Source: a bacterium 1xD42-87 (GTDB lineage: Bacteria; Bacillota; Clostridia; Lachnospirales; Lachnospiraceae). From it: a stretch of 64,000 bases of DNA. Below are positions 27,098 to 37,643 of this stretch, one piece after another (positions within the stretch are counted from its first letter, which is position 1; the number at the start of each line of letters is the position of its first letter). The notes under the pieces are model-generated. The model searched no databases. It worked only from the letters and a program-made list of their open reading frames with translations, and was not told where the DNA came from. Location: positions 33,581-97,580 of the forward strand of contig RAYM01000029.1 of assembly GCA_003611805.1 (NCBI GenBank), read 5' to 3'. Position numbers and translations under genes: made by a program.

Positions 27098-27113
27098 GGC
27101 TCCTTCCTTTTGT
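27084..27113 (+). terminator. Terminator overlapping the kinase stop codon
   Basis: GGAAGGGGC (27084-27092) pairs with GCTCCTTCC (27099-27107; one G-T pair) and is followed by TTTTG. The left arm is inside the last codons of the kinase gene. Confidence 0.75.
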
Positions 27114-27137
27114 GTCTGTACGAACCCGTCAAGTTGT

Positions 27138-27145
27138 GGTATAAT
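27138..27145 (+). promoter_or_regulatory. Extended -10 promoter candidate for leuC
   Basis: TGGTATAAT at 27137-27145 has a perfect -10 hexamer with the TGn extension; no good -35 box is seen. Transcription from here would carry the 115-bp tandem repeat in the leuC leader. Confidence 0.45.
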
Positions 27146-27162
27146 ATGCGCGTTAGCAATGA

Positions 27163-27395
27163 GCAGTGCGCAGATGTAAGATGAAAAAAGGCAGCTTGCT
27201 GACAATTTTTTCAGATTACAGATGCATAGTGCGAAGCACGCGAGCGAGAAAGCCGAAGGATTTCGAGCGTGCACTGCGGGGTGCGCAGATGTAAGATGAA
27301 AAAAGGCAGCTTGCTGACAATTTTTTCAGATTACAGATGCATAGTGCGAAGCACGCGAGCGAGAAAGCCGAAGGATTTCGAGCGCGCACTGCGGG
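27163..27395 (+). repeat. Tandem duplication of a 115-bp element with terminal inverted repeats
   Basis: Copy 1 spans 27166-27280 and copy 2 27281-27395; they differ at one base only (T at 27270, C at 27385). The block is bounded by GCAGTGCGC (27163-27171) and its exact complement GCGCACTGC (27384-27392). Each unit holds smaller stems such as CAGCttGCTG and a larger GTGC/GCAC palindrome. The size and ends resemble a miniature inverted-repeat element. It fills most of the 319-bp gap between the kinase gene and leuC. Confidence 0.9.
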
Positions 27396-27416
27396 TATAA
27401 ACAAGGAGGAACGACA

Positions 27417-28682
27417 ATGGGAATGACAATGACGCAGAAAATTCTGGCGGCACACGCCGGTCTGGATCACGTGGAGGCTGGGCAGCTGATCGAGGCTGAT
27501 CTCGATCTGGTGCTGGGCAACGATATCACCAGCCCCGTGGCGATCCACGAAATGGAAAAAATGAAGGTGGACGGCGTGTTTGACAAGGACAAGATCGCCC
27601 TTGTGCCGGATCATTTCGTCCCCAATAAGGATATCAAGTCCGCGGAGCACTGTAAGTGTGTGCGGGAATTTGCGAGAAAAAACGAGATTACGAATTACTT
27701 TGAGGTGGGGCAGATGGGCATTGAGCACGCCCTTCTCCCAGAACAGGGTCTGACCGTGGCGGGCGACGTGATCATCGGCGCGGACTCCCACACCTGCACG
27801 TACGGCGCGCTGGGCGCGTTCTCCACAGGTGTCGGCAGCACGGACATGGCGGCTGGTATGGCTACCGGCAAGGCGTGGTTCAAGGTGCCTTCCGCCATCA
27901 AATTTAACTTGACTGGCAAGCCCTCTGAGTGGGTCAGCGGCAAGGATGTGATCCTGCACATCATCGGCATGATCGGCGTGGACGGCGCGCTCTACAAATC
28001 CATGGAGTTTACCGGGGACGGCATCGCAAACCTTTCCATGGACGACCGGTTCACCATTGCAAACATGGCGATTGAGGCGGGCGGCAAGAACGGCATTTTC
28101 CCGGTGGACGATCTCGCCGTCGCCTACATGAAGGAGCACGGCACGAGGGAGTATAAGATATATGAGGCGGATACAGACGCAGTCTACGACGAAGAGTACA
28201 CCATTGACCTTGGCGCGCTTCGTCCCACGGTGGCATTTCCCCATCTGCCGGAGAATACAAAGACGATCGACGAGATTAAGGACGATATCAAGATCGACCA
28301 GGTGGTGATCGGTTCCTGCACCAACGGCAGACTTGATGATCTGCGGATCGCCGCGAAGGTGCTGAAAGGCAGACATGTGGCGGAGGGGATGCGCTGCATC
28401 GTGATTCCCGCCACACAGAAGATCTATTTACAGGCAATGGAGGAGGGGCTGTTAAAGACCTTTATCGAGGCGGGCGCTATCGTAAGCACCCCTACCTGCG
28501 GACCGTGTCTTGGCGGTTACATGGGCATCCTCGCGGAGGGCGAGCGCTGCGTGTCCACTACGAACCGCAATTTCGTGGGCCGCATGGGACATGTCAATTC
28601 CGAGATTTATCTGGCAAGCCCGGCGGTGGCGGCGGCGAGTGCGGTGACGGGGAAGATCTCCTGCCCGTGCCAGCTTGCGTGA
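27417..28682 (+). CDS. leuC: 3-isopropylmalate dehydratase large subunit (HacA type)
   Basis: LeuC with LeuD isomerises 2- to 3-isopropylmalate in leucine synthesis, using a 4Fe-4S cluster. The 421-residue protein belongs to the short bacterial/archaeal HacA-like group. Cluster cysteines lie in [12 protein letters not shown] (near residue 300) and [11 protein letters not shown] (near 360); [20 protein letters not shown] is the conserved substrate loop. ATG 27417 is preceded by AAGGAGGAACGACA. leuA and leuB are not in the window. A related homoaconitase-type activity cannot be fully excluded by sequence alone. Confidence 0.93.
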   Translation: MGMTMTQKILAAHAGLDHVEAGQLIEADLDLVLGNDITSPVAIHEMEKMKVDGVFDKDKIALVPDHFVPNKDIKSAEHCKCVREFARKNEITNYFEVGQMGIEHALLPEQGLTVAGDVIIGADSHTCTYGALGAFSTGVGSTDMAAGMATGKAWFKVPSAIKFNLTGKPSEWVSGKDVILHIIGMIGVDGALYKSMEFTGDGIANLSMDDRFTIANMAIEAGGKNGIFPVDDLAVAYMKEHGTREYKIYEADTDAVYDEEYTIDLGALRPTVAFPHLPENTKTIDEIKDDIKIDQVVIGSCTNGRLDDLRIAAKVLKGRHVAEGMRCIVIPATQKIYLQAMEEGLLKTFIEAGAIVSTPTCGPCLGGYMGILAEGERCVSTTNRNFVGRMGHVNSEIYLASPAVAAASAVTGKISCPCQLA

Positions 28683-28763
28683 AACAAAAAGTAACGCGCG
28701 GACAGCTGAAAAATGAATGTATGATGTCCGTACCGCAGGAAGTAAGAAAAAAGGAGTCTGCCC

Positions 28764-28901
28764 ATGGGACTAATCGCTAATCAGATGGCAGTGGAAATGC
28801 TCTGTAAAATGTCAAAGAAACTGAAAAGAGCCTGCAGTAAGGATGAAAAGAAATCTGATAAGAATCATAAAGACGGAAACGGAAAGGAACAAAAATCATG
28901 A
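28764..28901 (+). CDS. 45-residue basic small protein between leuC and leuD
   Basis: An ORF with a good ribosome binding site (AAAAAAGGAG, 8 bp before ATG 28764) ends in a TGA that overlaps the leuD ATG (ATGA at 28898-28901). The product starts [20 protein letters not shown], amphipathic or hydrophobic, and continues as a very K-, D- and S-rich tail. No known family is evident. Position and overlap suggest it at least mediates translational coupling of leuD; it may also be a functional small protein. Confidence 0.65.
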   Translation: MGLIANQMAVEMLCKMSKKLKRACSKDEKKSDKNHKDGNGKEQKS

Positions 28902-29401
28902 AAGCAGCAAAAGGAACAGTATTTAAGTATGGCGACAATGTGGACACAGATGTGATCATCCCGGCGCGTTACTTAAACTCCTCCGACCCGGAGGAGCTGG
29001 CGACGCACTGTATGGAGGATATCGACAAGGAATTTATCAATAAGGTGAAGAAAGGCGATATCATCGTTGCCACAAAGAATTTCGGCTGCGGCTCCTCAAG
29101 AGAGCACGCGCCCATAGCCATCAAGGCGGCAGGCATAAGCTGTGTGATCGCGGAGACTTTTGCCCGCATCTTTTACAGAAATGCCATCAACATCGGTCTG
29201 CCGATCGTGGAGTGCCCGGAGGCGGCTGCCGCGATTGAGGCGGGGGACGAGGTGGAAGTGGATTTCGATTCCGGCGTGATCACCGACGTGACTAAAGGGA
29301 CGACCTATCAGGGTCAGGCATTCCCCGAGTTCATGCAGAAGATTATCGCGGCGGAAGGGTTAGTAAACTATATCAACACCACGCAGGCGCAGTCTATATG
29401 A
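28898..29401 (+). CDS. leuD: 3-isopropylmalate dehydratase small subunit
   Basis: LeuD forms the swivelling small domain of isopropylmalate isomerase. The 167-residue protein shows [15 protein letters not shown] near the start, the [18 protein letters not shown] loop near residue 65, and INIGLPIVE in the C-terminal half, all typical of the short HacB-like type. The ATG overlaps the stop codon of the 45-residue ORF, with GGAAAGGAAC as ribosome binding site. It forms a functional pair with leuC about 200 bp upstream. Confidence 0.95.
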   Translation: MKAAKGTVFKYGDNVDTDVIIPARYLNSSDPEELATHCMEDIDKEFINKVKKGDIIVATKNFGCGSSREHAPIAIKAAGISCVIAETFARIFYRNAINIGLPIVECPEAAAAIEAGDEVEVDFDSGVITDVTKGTTYQGQAFPEFMQKIIAAEGLVNYINTTQAQSI

Positions 29402-29448
29402 TGAGAGTGGATTTCATTGTAAAATCATTGCAAAGGAGGTAAACCAAT

Positions 29449-29604
29449 ATGGGAATGACAAATGAGCAGTACAAAGGAATGTTACTTGATGAATTGGAAG
29501 ATTGGCAGGAAGTTTTGGAACTTGCTATGGAGGAACATAACGAAAAGGTGATCAGAAAAGCCGAAAAGCAGATAGCCAAAATCAATGAAAAGCTGAAATT
29601 CTAA
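29449..29604 (+). CDS. 51-residue coiled-coil-like small protein
   Basis: ATG 29449 follows a strong AAAGGAGGTAAACC ribosome binding site. The 51-residue product, MGMTNEQYKGMLLDELEDW onward, is charged and predicted to be all helix with a heptad-like K/E pattern at its end (EKQIAKINEKLKF). I do not recognise a family with certainty. It lies 47 bp after leuD and 16 bp before the next unknown gene, so the three may be co-transcribed. Confidence 0.7.
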   Translation: MGMTNEQYKGMLLDELEDWQEVLELAMEEHNEKVIRKAEKQIAKINEKLKF

Positions 29605-29620
29605 GAAAAGGATAAGAACC

Positions 29621-30409
29621 ATGATCTACAGAGTCGGTGACGGCGACAATCCTGCCTATGACTACAGCAGTCAATTAAAGCCCGCCAAAAATGCCGAAAG
29701 CCAGGAGAAATTTAGTCTTGACCGGCAGAAGGAACAGGAAGTTCCGAAGAAGAAAGAGGAGAAGGGCGAGGATAAAAAACTGCATCAGAAACCCGGCGCC
29801 CAGATCAGGGCTCAGGACGGCGTAAAACTGGAATTATCCGGCGGAAGAGTAAACGAACGTGAACGGACGACGGGCGGCGCCACAAAATCCGAGAACATGG
29901 ACGGCGGGTTGTTCGTCGGTGTGCTGTCTGTTTTTAAGAGCCTGTTTTCGGCGCTGGGAGAGTTTTTCTACAAAGTCTGGAATGACCCGCCGAAGGGAAC
30001 GGTTTCCGAAGATGTGACGCCCGAGGAAGCGGAGCGTTACACGGAAGAATACTACGCCATGAAGGGCATTCCCAGGCCGGAGACTCCTGCGGCGGGAGAA
30101 ATAAAAGAAATATCAGCAGACGCAGATGTTTCGATCGGAGCGGAAAAAGCCGCAAAAAGCGCAGACGTTCAAGAAGAGCAAGCGGATTTCGAGGCAGAAC
30201 AGGCGGAGCGCGATGAAAAAATCCGAAAGCACCTTCGCTCAGGGAATCTGGAGCAGGTGATCAGCCTTCTTACAGACGATGGAAAACGTTCTGTCGCCAA
30301 GAATTCAACGCTGCTGACTTATTATGACAAAAACGGAAAACTGACGCAGATCAACGCGTCGGACAGAGAGCGTATCCTTCACGGGGACCGCCATGTAAAA
30401 ACGCTGTGA
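29621..30409 (+). CDS. Uncharacterised charged protein
   Basis: A 262-residue product with no recognised domain. The first 90 residues are highly charged and probably disordered (repeated K/E-rich stretches); a hydrophobic or amphipathic segment FVGVLSVFKSLFSALGEFFYKVW lies around 97-120; a PEEAERYTEEYYAMKGIP helix follows. The final 60 residues (IRKHLRSGNLEQVISLLTDDGKRSVAKNST onward) look like a compact folded domain. ATG 29621 has AAAAGGATAAGAACC before it. It ends convergent with the diguanylate cyclase-like gene, sharing a terminator. Confidence 0.7.
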   Translation: MIYRVGDGDNPAYDYSSQLKPAKNAESQEKFSLDRQKEQEVPKKKEEKGEDKKLHQKPGAQIRAQDGVKLELSGGRVNERERTTGGATKSENMDGGLFVGVLSVFKSLFSALGEFFYKVWNDPPKGTVSEDVTPEEAERYTEEYYAMKGIPRPETPAAGEIKEISADADVSIGAEKAAKSADVQEEQADFEAEQAERDEKIRKHLRSGNLEQVISLLTDDGKRSVAKNSTLLTYYDKNGKLTQINASDRERILHGDRHVKTL

Positions 30410-30450
30410 TATTTGCGGCAGTGACCGCTTATAATACCACAGCGTTTTTT
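30396..30450. terminator. Bidirectional terminator between convergent genes
   Basis: AAAACGCTGTG (from 30398) pairs with CACAGCGTTTT (to 30448), with A-rich and T-rich flanks for either direction. Both stop codons are inside the structure, so the ends of both coding regions form the stem. Confidence 0.85.
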
Positions 30451-31547
30451 CCGTTTCGCTTCCCGCAGTAGAGGTTGTAATCAGCTCTTGCGATCGTTTC
30501 CTCCACAGGCTCTTTTCCGTCATACAGGGCGATGCCCAGCGTGAGGGAGCAGTGAATCCATTTGTCGTTCAGCTCAAAGACACGGTTTGCCACGTTTCTG
30601 CGGATATTCTCCGCAATACGCAGGGAGCTTTCCTCCGAGGCGCTATTGATCAGAATCAGGATTTCCTCGCCGCCCCAGCGGCATACGTAACCGTGCCCCT
30701 TTACCTGTTCTGTGGTGATACCGGCGACTCCCTTCAATACCACATCCCCGAAATCATGTCCGTAGGTATCGTTCACCTTCTTGAAATTATCAATGTCACA
30801 CATAATCAGGGCGAAACTGGACGCCGATTCCACAGCCTGATTGAGAAAGATATCCATGCTCCGGCGGTTGTAAAGCCCGGTCAGCGGATCGGTGCTCGCA
30901 AGTTTATTCAAAATGGCATTCTGATGTTTGAGCCGGTCGCTGGAAAGCTTCATCTCAAATACGAAAATCAGCGAGAAGAACGTCAGGAACACAAAGGCAC
31001 AGAGGGAATTGAACACATAAAGTGAAAGTTCCAGCGCAACATTATTTGTCTCCACAAGCGGTTCCCCAAAGAAAGAGAGGAACTTACATGCCAAAAATGC
31101 GACGGCTGAAAAGGCAGCCGACAAGGTAGCTATGGTAAATTTCCTCCGTCTGATGTCGAGGGTGTAGCAGATGTAAAAACCGACCGGGACTATGGCAATG
31201 ATATACTGCGCAAATCCATACTGCCAGCCGAGGACGATCGTAGCGGCAAAAGAATGCAGCATGACCTCGATGAACGTAATCAGGTAAATTGTCAGATAAT
31301 GTTCCCGATCGCCCCACATCAGCCAAAAGCAGACCGCATAGGTAATGACACTGAGAATATTGAAATAGAACAAAGGCATAATATGAAAAACAGCAAAAAT
31401 GACAAGCAAAAGCACATGCACAGATGCGATGGAGCCGATCAGAGCATGAAATTTCAGGCGGTTTGTAATCTGCGTTCTGCCTGTCAGAACATCTTTTATT
31501 TGATTAAAGCCTTTTTTTAAACGGGTTTTCCATTGTTTTTTGTTCAT
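30429..31547 (-). CDS. Membrane GGDEF protein, probable diguanylate cyclase
   Basis: A 372-residue protein with about six N-terminal membrane segments (residues roughly 30-200) and a C-terminal GGDEF domain. STDPLTGLYNRRSMD, DIDNFKKVNDTYGHDFGD and RWGGEEILILI are clear; the signature loop reads GGEEI instead of GG(D/E)EF. No RxxD product-inhibition site precedes it. It probably makes c-di-GMP in response to a membrane or small-molecule cue. I chose the ATG at 31547 (MNKKQWKTRLKK); an upstream in-frame start at 31706 would add an unconvincing leader overlapping the divergent gene's region. Confidence 0.85.
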   Translation of the reverse strand: MNKKQWKTRLKKGFNQIKDVLTGRTQITNRLKFHALIGSIASVHVLLLVIFAVFHIMPLFYFNILSVITYAVCFWLMWGDREHYLTIYLITFIEVMLHSFAATIVLGWQYGFAQYIIAIVPVGFYICYTLDIRRRKFTIATLSAAFSAVAFLACKFLSFFGEPLVETNNVALELSLYVFNSLCAFVFLTFFSLIFVFEMKLSSDRLKHQNAILNKLASTDPLTGLYNRRSMDIFLNQAVESASSFALIMCDIDNFKKVNDTYGHDFGDVVLKGVAGITTEQVKGHGYVCRWGGEEILILINSASEESSLRIAENIRRNVANRVFELNDKWIHCSLTLGIALYDGKEPVEETIARADYNLYCGKRNGKNAVVL

Positions 31548-31729
31548 AGTCGTATTCCTGTTTGTAATGTTTCGTACATAGCTAATGTATCTTATTATAC
31601 CCTTGCTCATTTTATTTGTAAATGTTTTCACTGCCAAACGGTGTAACCATTTATACCGTAAAATGCACAATTTATACCGAATTTGTCTTTTGTGTTCATA
31701 CAGCATTCATATACCGCGAAAGAAAACAC

Positions 31730-31758
31730 TTGTTCGACCACGCAATATCTGATATACT
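31730..31758 (+). promoter_or_regulatory. Promoter immediately before the gene at 31766
   Basis: TTGTTC (31730-31735) and TATACT (31753-31758) are 17 bp apart, and the ATG at 31766 lies only 7 bp beyond the -10 box. The predicted transcript would begin at or next to the start codon. Confidence 0.5.
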
Positions 31759-31765
31759 TTTTGAT

Positions 31766-32503
31766 ATGGATAAGAATGCATTTGAAAGCGCAAAACTAAA
31801 GGTGCTGTTAAAACAGAATGACCCGCACGGTTTCGGCACGCTGCAGGAGAAGACGGTTCACGCGGTGATGAAGCTTTATTATGAACCTGATGAGGACTTC
31901 CATGAGGTGCCTGTGGAAGGGTTTATTGCAGATATATACAGGGACGGGCACATCATAGAGATACAGAACGGGAATTTCGGGAAGCTGCGGCCGAAGCTTT
32001 CCGCCTTCCTGCCGCTTTACCCTGTCACGGTGGTTCTGCCGATTCCGCATTTCAAATGGCTGATCTGGATGAACGAGGAGAGCGGGGAGCTTTCCGACAA
32101 ACATAAGTCCCCTGTGACGGGGAATGCCTACCATGCTTTCGCAGAATTGTACCGGATCAAAACCTTTTTAAAAGACCCGAATCTGTCTTTTGCCTTTCCG
32201 CTGATCGACATGGACGAGTACCGGCTCTTAAATGGCTGGAGCCGCAACAAAAAGCGTGGTTCCACGCGCTATGACAGGATGCCCCTTTCCCTCTATGACG
32301 AGATTCGGGTGGAGAGAACGGAGGATTTTATGCAGTTTGTTCCGATAGACCTGCAGGAACCCTTCACGATTACGGATTTTGCGAAGGCGGCCAGGATCAG
32401 GCGGGAGCTTGCTGCAGATGCCGTGCCGATTCTGATGTATCTGGATATCCTGCGACGGGATGGGAAGCGGGGGCGGGAATATCTGTACCGGGTGGAGGAG
32501 TGA
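31766..32503 (+). CDS. Unrecognised protein with possible nuclease-like core
   Basis: A 245-residue soluble protein I cannot assign. The segment VEGFIADIYRDGHIIEIQNG then KLRPKLSAFL (about residues 48-80) has the acidic-strand-E-x-Q pattern seen in PD-(D/E)xK nuclease folds, followed by VTVVLPIPHFKWLIWM. The C-terminal part (about 190-245) ends as a likely winged helix: FTITDFAKAARIRRELAADAVPILMYLDILRR. ATG 31766 has no visible ribosome binding site and sits on top of its promoter; alternative upstream starts (31622) would extend into the regulatory region. Divergent from the GGDEF gene. Confidence 0.6.
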   Translation: MDKNAFESAKLKVLLKQNDPHGFGTLQEKTVHAVMKLYYEPDEDFHEVPVEGFIADIYRDGHIIEIQNGNFGKLRPKLSAFLPLYPVTVVLPIPHFKWLIWMNEESGELSDKHKSPVTGNAYHAFAELYRIKTFLKDPNLSFAFPLIDMDEYRLLNGWSRNKKRGSTRYDRMPLSLYDEIRVERTEDFMQFVPIDLQEPFTITDFAKAARIRRELAADAVPILMYLDILRRDGKRGREYLYRVEE

Positions 32504-32826
32504 GAACGCGACGGCACAGCTCTCTGTTTTCCAATAACAGTGCAACAATTCCTTTTAAACCGTATTTTTGTTCCTGCACGACTTGCAAAATGGCGTGTGC
32601 GGTAGCTTTGAACATACTCTGCACAAGTCAGACGGCAGCCGGAAAGGCATAGGGCATTCCCCATAATATGGTACTTTTTCTTTACAAAAATACCAGATTT
32701 ATGGTATGCTACGCATAGCAACGGCAGTATACCGGCAGAGGGGAAATGAAGGAAATCCTGCAATGCGCGATTTTTGTCGAAAATTCTCCCCGCAGTCTGT
32801 TTACTGCAAAGTGAGGTTAAACGAAA
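32504..32826 (+). promoter_or_regulatory. 323-bp spacer with parE promoter
   Basis: TTTACA (32681-32686) and TATGCT (32705-32710), 18 bp apart with a TGG extension before the -10, form the likely promoter of the topoisomerase operon, about 115 bp before the ATG. I see no gene and no clear terminator in the remaining spacer. Confidence 0.6.
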
Positions 32827-34755
32827 ATGGCTAAGACAGATTCAAACACATATGACGCCTCCAGTATCACTGTCCTGGAGGGTTTGGAAGCAGTCCGGGT
32901 CCGTCCCGGCATGTACATCGGCAGCGTCTCCACCAAGGGGCTGAACCATCTGATCTACGAGATCATGGACAATGCGGTGGATGAGCATCTGGCGGGCTAC
33001 TGCAGCACCATCAGGGTGACGCTTGAGGCGGACGGATCCGCCACCGTCTCGGACAATGGGCGCGGCATTCCCGTGGGGATGCACGAGAAGGGCATCAGCG
33101 CGGAACGGCTTGTGTTCACCACACTTCACGCGGGCGGCAAGTTTGACAACGATGCCTACAAGACCAGCGGCGGGCTCCACGGCGTGGGTTCCTCGGTGGT
33201 AAACGCCCTGTCCACCTGGCTCCACGTAACCGTCAAGACCGGCGGGCAGATCTATGAGGATCATTATGAGCGCGGCATTCCCACGCTGGAATTGAAGAAC
33301 GGGCTGCTCCCCGTCGTCGGAAAGACAAGGGAGTCAGGCACCACCATAAGTTTTCTGCCGGACGATACCATCTTTGACAAGACCCGTTTCAAGGAGGACG
33401 ACGTGAAGAGCCGCCTTCACGAGACCGCATACTTAAATCCGGAGCTTACGATTATCTATGAGGATAAGAGAGGTCCGGAAACAGAACATATCGAGTACCA
33501 TGAGCCGGAAGGCATTGTCGGCTTTATCAAGGATATGAACAAGAGCCGCGAAGCGATTCACGACGTGATTTACTTTAAAGGCGAGGCGGAAGGGATCACC
33601 GTGGAATGCGCTTTCCAGTATGTGAACGAGTTCCACGAGAATGTACTTGGCTTTTGTAACAATATTTACAACGCCGAGGGCGGCACGCACCTGACAGGTT
33701 TTAAGACCATGTTCACAAACGTGATTAACACCTACGCCCGCGGGCTTAACATCTTAAAGGAAAAGGATGTGAACTTCACCGGCGCGGATGTGCGAAACGG
33801 CATGACGGCGGTGGTTTCCATCAAGCACCCCGATCCCCGGTTCGAGGGGCAGACCAAGACGAAACTGGACAATCAGGACGCTGCGAAAGTGGTCAGCAAG
33901 GTGACGGGCGATGAGATTGTCCGTTTCTTCGACCGCAATCTCGATACCTTGAAGAGCATTATCGGCTGTGCGGAGAAGGCGGCGAAGATTCGGAAAACCG
34001 AGGAGAAGGCGAAGACCAACCTGCTGACCAGGCAGAAGTTCTCTTTTGATTCCAACGGGAAGCTGGCGAACTGCGAGTCGAAGGACGCCTCCAAATGCGA
34101 AATCTTTATCGTGGAGGGCGATTCCGCGGGCGGCAGCGCGAAAACCGCCAGAAACCGCATGTATCAGGCGATCCTGCCGATCCGTGGCAAGATTCTGAAC
34201 GTGGAGAAGGCGAGTATAGACAAAGTTTTGGCAAACGCAGAGATCAAGACGATGATTAATGCCTTTGGCTGCGGCTTCTCGGAAGGGTATGGCAACGATT
34301 TTGACATTTCCAGGCTCCGTTATGACAAGATCATAATCATGGCGGATGCGGATGTGGACGGCGCGCATATTTCCACGCTGCTTCTCACCTTATTCTATCG
34401 GTTTATGCCGGAACTGATCTATGAGGGGCATGTTTATATCGCCATGCCGCCTCTCTACAAAGCCATGCCATCGAAGGGAAAAGAGGAGTACCTCTACGAC
34501 GACAAGGCGTTGGAAAAGTATCGAAAACGGCACAAAGGTCCTTTCACGTTACAGCGGTATAAGGGGCTTGGCGAGATGGATGCCGAACAGCTCTGGGAGA
34601 CCACCCTTGACCCCGACAGGCGGCTTTTAAAGCTGGTGGAGATTGAGGACGCCCGCATGGCGAGCGAAGTGACGGAGATGCTGATGGGCACGGAGGTGCC
34701 GCCCAGAAAGGCATTTATCTACAAGAACGCGCAGGAGGCGGAGCTGGATGTCTGA
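32827..34755 (+). CDS. parE: Type IIA topoisomerase subunit B (ParE/GyrB type)
   Basis: The ATPase subunit of a type IIA topoisomerase, 642 residues. The GHKL ATPase (about 1-220) has EIMDNAVDEHLAG, SDNGRGIPVG and GGLHGVGSSVVNALS; the Toprim domain has EGDSAGGSAKTARNR near residue 425 and DADVDGAHI near 505; the C-terminus shows QRYKGLGEMDAEQLWETT. Length and its pairing with a ParC-like A subunit make topoisomerase IV more likely than gyrase, though a second gyrase-like enzyme is possible. ATG 32827 follows AAAGTGAGGTTAAACGAAA. The next gene overlaps its stop by 8 bp. Confidence 0.88.
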   Translation: MAKTDSNTYDASSITVLEGLEAVRVRPGMYIGSVSTKGLNHLIYEIMDNAVDEHLAGYCSTIRVTLEADGSATVSDNGRGIPVGMHEKGISAERLVFTTLHAGGKFDNDAYKTSGGLHGVGSSVVNALSTWLHVTVKTGGQIYEDHYERGIPTLELKNGLLPVVGKTRESGTTISFLPDDTIFDKTRFKEDDVKSRLHETAYLNPELTIIYEDKRGPETEHIEYHEPEGIVGFIKDMNKSREAIHDVIYFKGEAEGITVECAFQYVNEFHENVLGFCNNIYNAEGGTHLTGFKTMFTNVINTYARGLNILKEKDVNFTGADVRNGMTAVVSIKHPDPRFEGQTKTKLDNQDAAKVVSKVTGDEIVRFFDRNLDTLKSIIGCAEKAAKIRKTEEKAKTNLLTRQKFSFDSNGKLANCESKDASKCEIFIVEGDSAGGSAKTARNRMYQAILPIRGKILNVEKASIDKVLANAEIKTMINAFGCGFSEGYGNDFDISRLRYDKIIIMADADVDGAHISTLLLTLFYRFMPELIYEGHVYIAMPPLYKAMPSKGKEEYLYDDKALEKYRKRHKGPFTLQRYKGLGEMDAEQLWETTLDPDRRLLKLVEIEDARMASEVTEMLMGTEVPPRKAFIYKNAQEAELDV

Positions 34756-35281
34756 CCGTGGAAAAAACAGCGGCGGAAAGTTTCCCAAGTGGATATTCCT
34801 GCTCATTTTTGTGGGACTTTCACCGGGGATTGGGATGTTTATTGATTTTGCCCTTATCTTTCCTCCTTCCGCGGAGGCGCATGGGCACGGTATGCCGATT
34901 TTTTGCATTCTGATGCCGCTTATCGCCATCGGACTTTCGGTTATCTGCCTGCTCATCGCCGGGGTCAGGAAAGCATCGGAAATGATCGCATACAGAGGAA
35001 AGCACTATGAGTATCTGAAAATATTCTGGCAGGGCAATGATATGTTAAGCCCGGTACTGACGCTCCACGAGATTGACTTGGACGCGGGCAGATGCAGCGT
35101 GAGATGTATCCAGGTTTACCGCAGCAGATATGTGGAATGTTTTGTCAACCATGGCGTATATACGCCGGTTCCGCCTGTGCAGTCCGTGAACGGTCCGTTT
35201 CAGCAGAGGGCGTTCGTCACGGTCAGGCGGGAGTTTGAGGAGACATGGAACAGCAGGCGCTATCTGGGACCGCTGATGTGA
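34748..35281 (+). CDS. Small membrane protein between parE and parC
   Basis: A 177-residue protein of no recognised family. Two membrane segments (about 14-37 and 50-70) are joined by a short loop rich in His (AEAHGHGM) and followed by a soluble domain of about 100 residues (ISPVLTL-like strands, a SVRCIQVYRSRYVECF stretch). The start ATGTCTGA overlaps the parE stop codon, so it is translated with the topoisomerase. It lies 39 bp before parC. The operon position suggests co-expression only; a role with DNA topology is not implied by sequence. Confidence 0.7.
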   Translation: MSDRGKNSGGKFPKWIFLLIFVGLSPGIGMFIDFALIFPPSAEAHGHGMPIFCILMPLIAIGLSVICLLIAGVRKASEMIAYRGKHYEYLKIFWQGNDMLSPVLTLHEIDLDAGRCSVRCIQVYRSRYVECFVNHGVYTPVPPVQSVNGPFQQRAFVTVRREFEETWNSRRYLGPLM

Positions 35282-35320
35282 CAGGACAATATTTTTCAAA
35301 AATAAAGAGGAAACACTTTT

Positions 35321-37558
<2,238 letters not shown>

Positions 37559-37643
37559 TACATGTGCTAAATTATAGGCTTTCGTCTGGCGCTGCAGAGG
37601 CGGTTGAAAATATGTATGCCGGATGTGAGAGTAAGGAGAGACA

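Noticed and set aside
27098..27416. CRISPR array or T-box in the leuC leader
   Set aside because: The two 115-bp units are directly adjacent without spacers, far too long for CRISPR repeats, and no T-box motif is present.
27216..28376. 386-codon minus-strand frame through leuC
   Set aside because: Runs through the tandem repeat and antisense to leuC; the repeated peptide at its end only reflects the duplicated DNA.
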